A stretch of 64,000 bases of DNA from Streptacidiphilus jiangxiensis (GTDB lineage: Bacteria > Actinomycetota > Actinomycetes > Streptomycetales > Streptomycetaceae), in NCBI RefSeq assembly GCF_900109465.1, contig NZ_FOAZ01000002.1, positions 434,001-498,000 of the forward strand, written 5' to 3'. The notes beneath the pieces are model-generated. The model was not told the origin of the DNA. It was given only the letters and a program-made list of their open reading frames with translations, and made no database searches. The stretch's first letter is position 1, and the number at the start of each line of letters is the position of its first letter. Positions 41,705 to 50,858 of the stretch are shown one piece after another. A program made the translations under genes and the position numbers.

Positions 41705-43273
41705 TCAGCCCGCCGCGGCGGGCCGAGCCTCCGAGGGACCCGCGTCGGCGGGGCCGGTGACCTGGCCGCCCGCGGGGGCGCCCGCGGCGACCCGGCCGAT
41801 CAGCCAGGCGGCGAGCAGGCCGCCGAGCAGGACGGCGACGGCGCCGATCAGCTGAGCACTGGTCAGACTGTCCGCGAAGCCGTTCGCCACCTGGTGCGCG
41901 TCCCGCGGACCGGCCGTGGCCAGTGCCTCGGGCAGCGAGCGGGCCGCGTCCTTCGGGACGCCGGTCGGCAGCGAGGCGGCGAAGCCCGCCGTCAGCACGG
42001 CGCCCAGCACGGCGACGCCGAGGGAGTTGCCGAGCTCGCTGAGCGTGCCCATCAGGCCGGAGCCGACACCGGCCTTCTCCGGCGGGATCGAGCTCATCAC
42101 CGAGCCGGCCATCGCGGGCTGGGCGCAGGCGACGCCGGCGCCCATCAGCAGCAGGCCCAGCATGATGCCCGGGTAGGAACCGTGCCGTCCGAGGACGGCG
42201 ATCGCGGCGAGGCCGCCCGCCATCAGGCTGAGGCCACCGGCGATGGCGACGGGCGCGGGCAGCTTGGAGGTGATCCGCATGCCGAGCCCGGTGAGGTTCA
42301 GCAGCACGATGGTCAGTGCCATCGGTGCGGTGCGCAGACCGGCCTCCAGCGGGCCGTAGCCGAGCACGAACTGCAGGTGCTGCGTCAGCAGGAACAGCGA
42401 GCCGCCCATGCCGAAGGAGACCAGCACGCCACCGGAGACCGCGCCGCGGAAGCGGGCGTTGCGGAAGAACGCCATGTCCAGCAACGGGTGCGGGGTGCGG
42501 CGCTCCCACAGGATGAACGCGGCGAGGAAGACGACGCCGATCGCGCCCGGGACGAGCGTGCGGGCGGAGGTCCAGCCGTAGCCGGGACCCTGGATGATCG
42601 CGTAGACGACGGCCACCAGGCCGACGATCGACAGCAGCGCGCCGAGCAGGTCCGGCCGCTCGCCCTGCGGGTCCTTGGACTCCGGCACGAACTTGGCGAC
42701 GGCGAGCAGGCCGAGCGCGCAGACCGGCAGGTTGACGATGAAGATCGAGCCCCACCAGAAGTGCGCGAGCAACGCGCCGCCGATGATCGGCCCGAGCGCG
42801 AAGCCGAGCGAGCCGACGCCCATGCAGGCGCCGAGCGCCTTGGGCTGCTCCTCGGCGTCGAAGGTGCGGACGACCAGGGCGATGGTGGTCGCCAGCAGCA
42901 GGCTGCCGCCGACGCCCATGCCGGCCCGTGCGGCGATCAACTGGCCCGGGGTGGACGCGAGGGCCCCGCCGAGCGAGCCGACCCCGAAGAGGACGAGACC
43001 GATCATCTGCACGAGCTTGCGCCCGTACCGGTCGGCGAGCCCGCCGGCGGCGATCAGCATGCCCGCCTGCGCGAGGGAGTAGGTGCCGATGACCCACTGC
43101 GTCTGCGCGGTGGTGGCGCCGAGCTCCTTGGTGAGCGAGGGCACGGCGACGTTCAGGACGGTGTTGTCGAGGATGACGACGAGCTGCACCAGACAGATCA
43201 CGGCGAGGATCAGCCAGCGGTCCGGCCTCCGCTCGGCGGGCGCGGCTTGGGTCATGGGCGCGGCGGCGCTCAC
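41705..43273 (-). CDS. MFS drug efflux transporter, DHA2 (EmrB/QacA) type
   Basis: A 522-residue 14-helix proton antiporter. Characteristic motifs are VILDNTVLNVAVPSL in the first helix (motif D1), LADRYGRKLV (motif A) and ALGPIIGGALLAHFWW (motif C, antiporter). It would export hydrophobic drugs or dyes. GTG start with a GAAGGAG ribosome site that lies inside the left operator palindrome. Confidence 0.93.
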   Translation of the reverse strand: MSAAAPMTQAAPAERRPDRWLILAVICLVQLVVILDNTVLNVAVPSLTKELGATTAQTQWVIGTYSLAQAGMLIAAGGLADRYGRKLVQMIGLVLFGVGSLGGALASTPGQLIAARAGMGVGGSLLLATTIALVVRTFDAEEQPKALGACMGVGSLGFALGPIIGGALLAHFWWGSIFIVNLPVCALGLLAVAKFVPESKDPQGERPDLLGALLSIVGLVAVVYAIIQGPGYGWTSARTLVPGAIGVVFLAAFILWERRTPHPLLDMAFFRNARFRGAVSGGVLVSFGMGGSLFLLTQHLQFVLGYGPLEAGLRTAPMALTIVLLNLTGLGMRITSKLPAPVAIAGGLSLMAGGLAAIAVLGRHGSYPGIMLGLLLMGAGVACAQPAMAGSVMSSIPPEKAGVGSGLMGTLSELGNSLGVAVLGAVLTAGFAASLPTGVPKDAARSLPEALATAGPRDAHQVANGFADSLTSAQLIGAVAVLLGGLLAAWLIGRVAAGAPAGGQVTGPADAGPSEARPAAAG

Positions 43274-43283
43274 GGCAGGACTC

Positions 43284-43300
43284 CTTCTACGGCGTATAAG
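43284..43300. promoter_or_regulatory. imperfect TetR-type operator, proximal copy
   Basis: CTTCTACGGCGTATAAG: 7-bp arms with one mismatch, covering the ribosome-site region of the efflux gene. One base separates it from the perfect copy. Confidence 0.65.
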
Positions 43301-43301
43301 G

Positions 43302-43318
43302 CTTCTACACTGTAGAAG
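43302..43318. promoter_or_regulatory. perfect TetR-type operator of the efflux operon
   Basis: CTTCTACACTGTAGAAG: perfect 8-bp arms around one base, immediately upstream of the efflux gene. Together with 43284-43300 it forms a tandem operator with 18-bp centre spacing. Confidence 0.8.
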
Positions 43319-43369
43319 GAAGGCCGACCCGCGCGCCAGGGATTTTCCGGGCCCGTCCGGCCCGCGCCG

Positions 43370-44458
43370 TCAGCGCGTGGGAAGGGTCTCCAGCCAGCGC
43401 AGGTGGCCCTCGACGACCGCGAGGTCGCGGCTGCTGCCGTCCGGGCCGCGCAGGCGGAGCGCGGCACCGCCCCGGGAGGGGTCGGGACGCGGATCGGGGT
43501 GGGGTGCGTCCTCGACCGAGAGCCACCACAGGGGGCCGGACTCACCGAGCCCCGCGATCGCGGCGTCGAAGGCCGCGAGCCGGTGCGCGGGAACGTGCAT
43601 CCGGGTCGCGGAGTGGTAGACCACCCGCGGTTCGCCCGGCGGCAGCGAGGCGGCCAGCCCGGGCAGCACGTCGATCGCGTCGCCGCGCAGGATCGGCGGC
43701 GGATCGCCGGCCACCACGTCCAGCGCGGCCGTCAGCAGCAGCCGCTGGTCGTGGTTCTCCGGCCAGACCAGGGCCTTGAGCCACTCCCGGTCCTCCGGGG
43801 CCCGGACGTCGACGGGGCTCAGGTCCACGCCCTGCACGCTCGCCAGCGCGGGCAGCGCGTCCAGGTCCGGGAGGACGCCGTCGCCGAGGAGCTCCGCCTC
43901 CAGCTGCACGGGCGAGGCCGCGTCACCGAAGGAGCGTCCGCCGAGGCGGTAGCCGTAACGGTCGAAGCGGAGGTTGAGGCCGGCGCTCGCGCCCACCTCG
44001 ACGAGGTGCACCGGCCGGTCGGACGTCGCGGCGATCTCTTCGGCCATCGCCGCCAGGCCGAAGCGCAGTCCGAGCGAGCGCTGCACCTGGTTCGTCTGCA
44101 CCAGCCGGTCGGCGACGAGCGCGCGCAGCTCCGCCTCGTAGCGCGCGCAGAACGCCACCAGTGCGGGCCCGGCCTCCTCCGCGGGCAGCGCCTCCGCGTC
44201 CGGGCCGACGACGGAGGGGAAGTACGCGCCGAGCGGGTCCTGCGGACCCGTCAGCAGGAGGTGGTGGACCGCGCCGAAGAAGAGGAACGTCGGGTACTGC
44301 CCGGACCTGCCCGAGGCGGCGAGGTCGAGCAGCGCCTCCTCGTCGGCGACGGTGCGGCTGAGCGCCCGGTAGAGCGGCGAGGTGGTGAACTCCCCCGGCG
44401 CGACGAAGGCGCGCCGCACCCGCTCCCGGTGGTCGTCGCTCATGATCGTTGCAGTCAT
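43370..44458 (-). CDS. DUF2332 family protein
   Basis: A 362-residue actinomycete protein of the DUF2332 family, with its usual blocks: SPLYRALSRTVADEEALLDL, PTFLFFGAVHHLLLTG, RSLGLRFGLAAM and VHLVEVGASAGLNLRFDRYGY. The VEVGASAGLNL stretch looks like an S-adenosylmethionine-binding loop, so a methyltransferase-like fold is plausible, but activity is unproven. ATG 44458 is taken as start. Confidence 0.85.
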   Translation of the reverse strand: MTATIMSDDHRERVRRAFVAPGEFTTSPLYRALSRTVADEEALLDLAASGRSGQYPTFLFFGAVHHLLLTGPQDPLGAYFPSVVGPDAEALPAEEAGPALVAFCARYEAELRALVADRLVQTNQVQRSLGLRFGLAAMAEEIAATSDRPVHLVEVGASAGLNLRFDRYGYRLGGRSFGDAASPVQLEAELLGDGVLPDLDALPALASVQGVDLSPVDVRAPEDREWLKALVWPENHDQRLLLTAALDVVAGDPPPILRGDAIDVLPGLAASLPPGEPRVVYHSATRMHVPAHRLAAFDAAIAGLGESGPLWWLSVEDAPHPDPRPDPSRGGAALRLRGPDGSSRDLAVVEGHLRWLETLPTR

Positions 44459-44529
44459 GCGGCGACCGTATCCGCGCCGCCCGCCGCAGCTCAGGGATTC
44501 CCCTGACCGGAGATCATCCTCACACCGGC

Positions 44530-44928
44530 TCAACGCACCAGCAGCGCCAGCAGCCGTTCCGTCTCCGCCGCCGGATCGACCGACAGGCCGCAGTGGACCG
44601 GACCGGGCTGGACGATCGTGCTGCGGGGAGCGGTCAGCCAGCGGAAGCGTCGGCCGGGCTCCTCGTCGCGGGCCTGGCCGGCCGCCTCGCCGCCGCCGCA
44701 GACATGCGCGACCGCGTCGAGCGCGGCGCGGACGCCGTCCAGGTCCACGTCCGGGTCCAGCGCGAGCAGCCGCGCCTCGTCGAGGTGGATCGCCGCGCGC
44801 AGCACGCCCGCCTGGCGGCTGTAGACCAGCACCCCGGCGTTGATCTGCTCGCCGCGCTCCACCCGCGGCACGACGCGCACCAGCGCGTACTCGTACACCA
44901 GCTTCTCGACCGCTGCGTCCCCGTTCAC
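44530..44928 (-). CDS. DUF3037 family protein
   Basis: A 132-residue DUF3037 protein: YEYALVRVVPRVERGEQINAGVLVYSRQAGVL, DLDGVRAALDAVAHVCGG, and SVDPAAETERLLALLV at the end. It overlaps the HipA-like kinase gene by four bases (GTGA), a pairing seen in many actinomycetes and proteobacteria. The function is not known. Confidence 0.85.
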   Translation of the reverse strand: MNGDAAVEKLVYEYALVRVVPRVERGEQINAGVLVYSRQAGVLRAAIHLDEARLLALDPDVDLDGVRAALDAVAHVCGGGEAAGQARDEEPGRRFRWLTAPRSTIVQPGPVHCGLSVDPAAETERLLALLVR

Positions 44929-45674
44929 GGCGCCACCCACTCCCTCGGGCCGGCGGCCCGCTCCGCCAGCTGTGCGACATACGCGGCGCGCACCGCGTCC
45001 GGACCGTCGAAGCCGGGCTCGTCCTCGAGCCAGACGTCCGGGACGAGCGCGAGCACCTCGCCCAGCAACTGCTCCGTCACCTGCGGGCCGAGCTCGGCGT
45101 CCGCCGCCGCGACGTCGGGGCCGAACGACAGCAGGACGTGGTCGGAGGCGTCGAAAGTCCTGCGGGCGGACGCGGCGGCGCGCGGCCAGTTGTGATGGAA
45201 GATCAGGCTCGCGCCGTGGTCGATCAGCCACAGCTCGCCGCCGTGGACCAGCAGGTTGGGGTTGCGCCAGGAGCGGTCGACGTTGCCGATCAGCCCGTCG
45301 AACCAGACGACGCGCCCGGCGAGCGCCGGGTCGACGGGGAACGCGAGCGGGTCGAAGCCCAGCGCCCCGCTGAGGTAGGCCATCCCGAGGTTGGTGCCCC
45401 CGGACGCCTTGACCAGGTCCTGCACCTGCTGGTCCGGCTCGCCGACCGCGACACGCGGGTCGACCTCCAGTCGGGCCAGCTCCGGCACCCGGAATCCGAG
45501 CCGCCGCGCGAGCTCCCCGCTCACCACCTCGGCCACCAGCGCCTTGCGGCCCTGCGCCGCCCCGACGAACTTGGCGACCCACAACCCGCCGGCCCCCGCC
45601 TCCACCAGCCCGGGCAGGGAGCCCCCTTCCCGCAGCGGCGTCACATACCGGTCGGCCGTCACCTCTCGCAACAT
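44925..45674 (-). CDS. HipA-like kinase family protein
   Basis: A 249-residue protein with a HipA-like kinase core: YVTPLREGGSLPGLVEAGAGGLWVAKF (nucleotide loop and Lys), WFDGLIGNVDRSWRNPNLLVHGG (catalytic loop, D-x-x-x-x-N pattern) and LWLIDHGASL (metal Asp). It lacks the HipB antitoxin partner and the full N-terminal domain of HipA; its partner here is the DUF3037 gene. ATG 45674 is preferred, with GTG 45683 nine bases upstream as the alternative. Confidence 0.8.
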   Translation of the reverse strand: MLREVTADRYVTPLREGGSLPGLVEAGAGGLWVAKFVGAAQGRKALVAEVVSGELARRLGFRVPELARLEVDPRVAVGEPDQQVQDLVKASGGTNLGMAYLSGALGFDPLAFPVDPALAGRVVWFDGLIGNVDRSWRNPNLLVHGGELWLIDHGASLIFHHNWPRAAASARRTFDASDHVLLSFGPDVAAADAELGPQVTEQLLGEVLALVPDVWLEDEPGFDGPDAVRAAYVAQLAERAAGPREWVAP

Positions 45675-45991
45675 GCGCCCCACCCTAATTGACCACGGCT
45701 TCCGTCCATGACGACCAGCGCGGTGGACGTCCCGGCGGACCCGCGGGCCGACGGACGCGAACGACCGGGGGACCGCCGGACGCGGACCTCCGGGCCTGGG
45801 GGCCTGCGGACCCGCCCTGCCGCCGCGACACGGCGTTCCCGGACGGTCGTGCGCGGTGGCGTGGGTCGCGCGGGCGTGCGAGTGTGGCGAGGAGCAGTGA
45901 CCTGCGCTGGCCCAAGGTCACCGGAGGGGCGCTGCGACCACGCCTGACAGTGACCACGACCGAGTGACCACGACCGTGAGGGATGGGCACG
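45675..45991. other. gene-free divergent region
   Basis: About 317 bp of very G+C-rich sequence without a convincing gene. Just before the NADH dehydrogenase start a 13-mer, GTGACCACGACCG, is repeated at 45950-45962 and 45964-45976, a possible regulator site. Confidence 0.45.
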
Positions 45992-47353
45992 ATGGAACGA
46001 CCCCGGATCCTGGTGGTCGGCGGCGGCTTCGCCGGCGTCGAGTGCGCGCGGCGACTGGAACGCCACCTCGCGCCGAGCGAGGCGGAGATCGTGATGATCG
46101 CGCCGTTCAGCTACGAGCTGTACCTCCCGCTGCTGCCGCAGGTCGCGGCCGGCGTGCTGACCCCACAGTCCGTCGCGGTCTCCCTGCGCCGGATGCTGCG
46201 GCGGACCCGCATCGTCCCCGGCGGGGCGATCGGTATCGACCCGAAGGCCAAGATGGTGATCGCCCGCAAGATCACCGACGAGCTGGTGGCCGAGCCGTAC
46301 GACTACCTGGTGCTCGCGCCGGGCAGCGTCACCCGGACGTTCGACATCCCGGGCCTCAGCGACCACGGGCGCGGGATGAAGACGCTGGCCGAGGCCGCCT
46401 ACGTGCGCGACCACGTGCTCTCCCAGCTGGACCTTGCCGACGCGGCCACCACCCAGCAGGAGCGGATCTCGCGCCTGGGCTTCGTCGTGGTCGGCGGCGG
46501 CTACGCCGGCACCGAGACGGCGGCCTGCCTGCAGCGGGTGACCGCGGCCGCGGTGCGCCGGTACCCGCGCCTCAACCCGAACCTGATCAAGTGGCACCTG
46601 GTCGACATCGCCCCGAAGCTGATGCCCGAGCTCGGCGACAAGCTCGGCACGACCGCGATGGACCTGCTGCGCAGGCGCGGCATCGACATCGCGCTCGGGG
46701 TCTCCGTCGCCGAGGTCAACGACGACACGGTCAAGCTGACCGACGGCCGGATGATCCCGGCCCGCACGCTGATCTGGACCGCGGGCGTCGCGGCCAGCCC
46801 GCTGGTCGCCACGCTGGACGCGGAGACCGTGCGCGGCAGGCTCGCGGTGACGGCCGAGATGCGGGTGCCGCAGTGCGAGGGTGTCTTCGCCCTCGGCGAC
46901 GCGGCCGCGGTGCCGGACCTGGCCAGCGGCGACGGCGCGGTCTGCCCGCCCACCGCCCAGCACGCGCAGCGGCAGGGCAAGGCCTGCGCCGACAACGTGA
47001 TCGCGGCGCTGCGCGGCCAGGAGCTGAAGCCGTACTTCCACAAGGACCTCGGTCTGGTGGTGGACCTGGGCGGCGCGGACGCGGTCTCCAAGCCGCTCGG
47101 CATCGAACTGCACGGTCTCGCCGCCCAGGGCGTGGCGCGCGGGTACCACCTGATGGCGCTGCGCACCAACGTGGCCAAGGTCCGTGTGCTGACCAACTGG
47201 ATGCTGAACGCGACCGCGGGCGACGACTACGTGCGCACCGGCTTCCAGGCCCGGCGCCCGGCACGACTGCGCGACTTCGAGTACACCGACTCGTACCTGA
47301 CCAAGGAGCAGATCCGGCAGCACACGGCCGCGCTGCACGCGCGCCAGCAGTAG
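45992..47353 (+). CDS. ndh: type II NADH dehydrogenase
   Basis: A 453-residue single-subunit NADH:quinone oxidoreductase. It has the FAD motif ILVVGGGFAGVECARRLE at the N-terminus, the NADH motif FVVVGGGYAGTETA in the middle, and GVFALGDAAAVPD for FAD closure. It passes electrons from NADH to menaquinone without pumping protons. ATG 45992 is chosen because GAGGG lies at proper spacing; the ATG at 45983 directly abuts that site. Confidence 0.92.
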   Translation: MERPRILVVGGGFAGVECARRLERHLAPSEAEIVMIAPFSYELYLPLLPQVAAGVLTPQSVAVSLRRMLRRTRIVPGGAIGIDPKAKMVIARKITDELVAEPYDYLVLAPGSVTRTFDIPGLSDHGRGMKTLAEAAYVRDHVLSQLDLADAATTQQERISRLGFVVVGGGYAGTETAACLQRVTAAAVRRYPRLNPNLIKWHLVDIAPKLMPELGDKLGTTAMDLLRRRGIDIALGVSVAEVNDDTVKLTDGRMIPARTLIWTAGVAASPLVATLDAETVRGRLAVTAEMRVPQCEGVFALGDAAAVPDLASGDGAVCPPTAQHAQRQGKACADNVIAALRGQELKPYFHKDLGLVVDLGGADAVSKPLGIELHGLAAQGVARGYHLMALRTNVAKVRVLTNWMLNATAGDDYVRTGFQARRPARLRDFEYTDSYLTKEQIRQHTAALHARQQ

Positions 47354-47529
47354 CGTCCCGCAGCGGATCGAGAGGTTCACGCCCTGGGCGGCGGGTTGCG
47401 ACCAGCGCCGTCCAGGGCTCGACGATTCTGGCATGCACCCGCCATTAATGTCACCCGTCCGTGGGCTTTTGCCGACGACACGATGATCCTGCGGATGGGC
47501 ACAGGAGCAGCGGTCCTACCTTTGCGTGC

Positions 47530-49014
47530 ATGCTCGGTCACCCCACGTCGCCACAGCTGCCCCACCCCTCCCGCCGTCTGCTGCTCGGCTACGCCGCAGG
47601 CTCGGCGCTGCTGACGGCGACGGCGGCGGCCGTCCCCGGCGCACAGGCCGCAGCGCAGGCAGCGCCCTCCCGCAGCGCCTTCGCGTCGGCCGACACCCCC
47701 GACCGACCGCCGATGCCCGGCGACGCGCAGGCCGCGGCCGCGATCCGCGCGGAGTACCTGCACAGTTGGTACGGCTACACGGCCCACGCCTGGGGCTACG
47801 ACGAGCTGCGCCCGCTCAGCGGCGGGCACAACGACTTCTTCGCCGACGGCCACAGCTTCGGCCTGTCCATGGTCGAGGCCCTGGACACGCTCTACCTGAT
47901 GGGCTGCGACCGGGAGTTGGCGAGCGCACGCAGCTGGGTCGAGGACAACCTGGACCCGACCCAGGACGTGGACATCCACGTCTTCGAGGCGATCATCCGC
48001 CTGGTCGGCGGGCTGGTGGCCGGCTACCTGACGACGCGCAGCGACAGTCTGCTCGGCCGCGCCCAGGAGTTCGCCGACCGGCTGCTGCCGGCCTTCACCT
48101 CCTCCCCCACCGGGATCCCCTACACCCACGTCAACCTGCGCACCGGTCAGGTCCGGGGCCACGAGGTCGCCCTCGCCGAAGCGGGCACCAACATCATGGA
48201 GTTCGGCGCGCTCTCCGCCCTGCTCGGCGACCCCCGCTACTACGACGCCGCCATGCGGGCCTACCGCGCGGTGCTCTCCCGGCGCAGCTCGCTCGACCTG
48301 CTCGGCACCACCATCGACGCAGAGAAGGGCCGTTGGGTCGACGACCACTCCACCGCGCCCAACCCGCCGGTCGACTCCTTCTACGAGTACCTGTGGGGCG
48401 GCGGCCGCCTCCTCGGCGACGGCGAACTGACCCACTGGTACCACACGTTGACGCGCGCGGTACTCGCCCACCAGAGCGACCGTCGGGACGGCCACCCCTG
48501 GTACCACACCGTCGACGCGTCCACCGGCGCCCGAACCGGCCCCACCCACCAGTCCGAACTGGCCGCCTTCTACGCCGGCCTGCTCGGCAAGGGCGGCGAC
48601 GTCCCGCGCGGCGCGGCGTACTTCGACTCCTGGACGGCGGTCCTGGACCGCTACCCGGTCCTGCCGGAGACCATCGACTACACCGACCTCTCCGTCGTCG
48701 ACCAGGGCAGCCAACTCCGGCCCGAGTACGCCAACTCGGCCTTCGACCTCTGGCGCCTGACCGGCGACGCGCGCTACAAGCAGGCGATGTGGCGCTGGTT
48801 CGACCGCCTCCGCACCCACCTGCGCGTCCCGGGTGGCTACACCGTCGCCGACGAGGTCACCCCGACCTCCGTCCGCCTGGACGACCTGACCCCGGGCTAC
48901 TGGTTCGCCGAGAACCTCAAGTACGCCTGGCTGGTCTTCTCCCGCACCCCCCGCTTCGACTACCGGAACGGCGTCCTGTCCACCGAGGGCAAGGTCCTGG
49001 CCGGAGCGCTCTGA
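47530..49014 (+). CDS. secreted glycoside hydrolase family 47-like alpha-mannosidase
   Basis: A 494-residue protein with a twin-arginine type signal (SRRLLLGYAAGSALL, predicted cut near residue 40). The mature part shows the ordered GH47 blocks: FGLSMVEALDTLYLMG, HVFEAIIRLVGGLVAGYL, GTNIMEFGALSALLGD, VDSFYEYLWGGGRLLGD, LRPEYANSAFDLWRLTGD and GYWFAENLKYAWLVFS. GH47 enzymes are calcium-dependent inverting alpha-1,2-mannosidases, best known from the eukaryotic ER and Golgi; bacterial members are few. The likely role is extracellular trimming of fungal or plant mannans or glycoproteins. It is monocistronic with a terminator. Confidence 0.85.
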   Translation: MLGHPTSPQLPHPSRRLLLGYAAGSALLTATAAAVPGAQAAAQAAPSRSAFASADTPDRPPMPGDAQAAAAIRAEYLHSWYGYTAHAWGYDELRPLSGGHNDFFADGHSFGLSMVEALDTLYLMGCDRELASARSWVEDNLDPTQDVDIHVFEAIIRLVGGLVAGYLTTRSDSLLGRAQEFADRLLPAFTSSPTGIPYTHVNLRTGQVRGHEVALAEAGTNIMEFGALSALLGDPRYYDAAMRAYRAVLSRRSSLDLLGTTIDAEKGRWVDDHSTAPNPPVDSFYEYLWGGGRLLGDGELTHWYHTLTRAVLAHQSDRRDGHPWYHTVDASTGARTGPTHQSELAAFYAGLLGKGGDVPRGAAYFDSWTAVLDRYPVLPETIDYTDLSVVDQGSQLRPEYANSAFDLWRLTGDARYKQAMWRWFDRLRTHLRVPGGYTVADEVTPTSVRLDDLTPGYWFAENLKYAWLVFSRTPRFDYRNGVLSTEGKVLAGAL

Positions 49015-49017
49015 CCT

Positions 49018-49045
49018 CCGTCCTCGGCCGGGAGACCGAGGACGG
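49018..49045 (+). terminator. hairpin after the GH47 gene
   Basis: Perfect 10-bp stem CCGTCCTCGG / CCGAGGACGG with an eight-base loop, starting three bases after the stop. Confidence 0.8.
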
Positions 49046-49098
49046 ATCGGTCCGACGGCCGGTACGTCGAGGTGGGGCCGCCGCCTAACGTGCGGGGT

Positions 49099-49494
49099 AT
49101 GGAGATTCCGCAGCACCACCGGCAGGCAGTCATCCCGCACATCATGGTGGACGGCGCGGCGAAGGCCGTCGAGTTCTACGAGCAGGCGTTCGGCGCCACC
49201 GAGTTGTTCCGGCTCAACCGGCTCGACGGCACCGTCGCCCATGCCGAGGTCGCCGTCGAGGGCTCGGTGTTGATGCTCAGCGACCCCGACGAGGCGCCGT
49301 TCGGGCCGCCGGGCGGCGCGGCGTCGGTGGTGCTGCACGTGTACGTGCACGACGTGGACGCCGTCACCGCACGGGCGGCCTCCGCCGGTGCCGAGGTGAT
49401 GGCAGCGGCGGAGGACAAGCCGTACGGGCTGCGGCAGTCGATGCTGCGCGACCCCTTCGGCCATGTGTGGATCCTGCTCCACCCACTCCCCTGA
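49099..49494 (+). CDS. VOC/glyoxalase-like protein (PhnB type)
   Basis: A 131-residue vicinal-oxygen-chelate protein: VIPHIMVDGAAKAVEFYEQAFGA, VEGSVLMLSDPDE, and the C-terminal RDPFGHVWILL. The PhnB-like subgroup often has unknown substrate; some act in antibiotic or electrophile resistance. ATG 49099 is chosen; the frame upstream has no domain sequence. Confidence 0.82.
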   Translation: MEIPQHHRQAVIPHIMVDGAAKAVEFYEQAFGATELFRLNRLDGTVAHAEVAVEGSVLMLSDPDEAPFGPPGGAASVVLHVYVHDVDAVTARAASAGAEVMAAAEDKPYGLRQSMLRDPFGHVWILLHPLP

Positions 49495-49531
49495 CGGTCG
49501 GTCACCTCAGCCCCGGGTGCGCACGGCTGGA

Positions 49532-50233
49532 TCACTTCAGGCCGAGACGGCTCTCCGCCGTGCTCCAGTCGGAGGCGATCGCCTGCTGGGCCTGGGCCAG
49601 CGTCACCTGACCGCCGCAGACGGCCGTGTGCAGGCGGGTCTCGACGGCGTCCTTGGGGTTGTTGGGGCCGGCGCCCGGGGCGTGGCCCGGGGACGGCGGC
49701 TCGACCCAGAGGTTGCGCGGGTCGTTCGGGTCGCCGCCCAGCTCCAGGCTGACGAGGTGGTCGTACTCGGCGTCGTGGAGCTGGCCGGTGTAGCCGTAGG
49801 AGGCGGCGTTCTTGCGCTTCTCCGAGTCCGTGACGGAAGCCGGCGGCCGGATCCCGCCGGTGTAGCCGCCCTTGCGGCAGATGGTCTGGCCGAGGTCGGC
49901 CTGGGTCACCGCGGGCGAGAGCGCGCCGGGGGTGCACGTGGGGTCCGGCAGCGGCTGGCCGTTGTCACTGCGGTAGTGGCAACTGCCGGGCGCGGGCTGG
50001 GCCGCGACGCTGTAGTGGGACTGCGGGCCGGGACCCTCCGCGAGCGCCGCGGCGGCGTCCCCGGCCCGCGCCGTGCCCGCGGCGGTGGCACCGCCGGAGG
50101 CGCGGTCGCCGGAGCTCGACGACGATCCGGGGGTGTGGGAGCAACCCGCGACGGCTGCGGCGAGCAGGACGGAGGCCACAGCCAGCACGGGGCGGGCCAG
50201 AACGGGGCGGGCCAGGACGGGGCGACGGCGCAA
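49532..50233 (-). CDS. lipoprotein with HNH-like domain
   Basis: A 233-residue secreted protein. The N-terminus repeats RPVLARPVLARPVLA, leading into a hydrophobic helix and the lipobox VAGCS. After a Ser/Gly/Ala-rich linker the C-terminal domain carries HDAEYDHLVSLELGGDPND and RNLWVEPP, an HNH-like arrangement (His pair and Asn) seen in surface nucleases of actinomycetes, with the paired cysteines of CHYRS and TICRKGG. It starts at TTG 50233, supported by AAGGA six bases upstream. Confidence 0.75.
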   Translation of the reverse strand: MRRRPVLARPVLARPVLAVASVLLAAAVAGCSHTPGSSSSSGDRASGGATAAGTARAGDAAAALAEGPGPQSHYSVAAQPAPGSCHYRSDNGQPLPDPTCTPGALSPAVTQADLGQTICRKGGYTGGIRPPASVTDSEKRKNAASYGYTGQLHDAEYDHLVSLELGGDPNDPRNLWVEPPSPGHAPGAGPNNPKDAVETRLHTAVCGGQVTLAQAQQAIASDWSTAESRLGLK

Positions 50234-50369
50234 AGGAGTTCCTTGGTACGTTCAGGTGAGGGTTCGGTGCCGCGGGCCAGCCTCCCAGATCCGCCGTTCG
50301 CGTGGTCGGGATTCCGCTTCTGACGGCGCGTCGCCCGAACGGCCGCTACCCTCGGTCGCCCGCAGGTGC

Positions 50370-50858
50370 TCACCCACCGGTTCGCTCCGCGCCGTCCGGC
50401 CAGACGCGGACCACCTCGACGCCCGCCTCCCGGCTCAGCCGCACCAGCTCCCCCGTCCCGCCGGGCCCGGCCGGCGGTCTTCCGTCCCAGACGGCCACGA
50501 CCACGTCGGCGCGGCTCAGCAGCACCTCGTTGGCCGCCTGGTAGGCCTCGTGCGAGACCTCGGAGTACTGCAGCTCGTGGACCTCGACCGCCGCGCTGAC
50601 CAGGCGGTCGAAGCTCGGGGCATGGGCCGAGTCGCCCCGGCTGGCCCGGTAGTCGCGGGCCGGCAGCACGACCACGAGGTCGCCGCCCGCGTCGACCAGT
50701 TCCTCGGCGAAGATCGTGTCGGCGCCCGCCGCCAGGCAGCTCAGACCCACCAGCGGGCCTTCGGCCGCACGGGCGGTCAGCAGCTTGCGCAGCTCCGCCC
50801 GGACGAGCTCGGCGGTCCGGTCGGTCAGATCCCTGTGCCCTGTCACCGCGAGCGTCAC
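50370..50858 (-). CDS. SLOG-superfamily-like protein
   Basis: A 162-residue protein with a Rossmann-like pattern: LAVTGHRDLTDR at the N-terminus, GLSCLAAGADTIFAEEL in the middle, then ANEVLLSRADVVVAVWDG. This resembles SLOG/DprA-like or nucleoside-2-deoxyribosyltransferase-like nucleotide-binding folds, but I cannot name the exact family. GTG 50858 is preferred over the adjacent GTG 50861 by ribosome-site spacing. Confidence 0.65.
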   Translation of the reverse strand: MTLAVTGHRDLTDRTAELVRAELRKLLTARAAEGPLVGLSCLAAGADTIFAEELVDAGGDLVVVLPARDYRASRGDSAHAPSFDRLVSAAVEVHELQYSEVSHEAYQAANEVLLSRADVVVAVWDGRPPAGPGGTGELVRLSREAGVEVVRVWPDGAERTGG

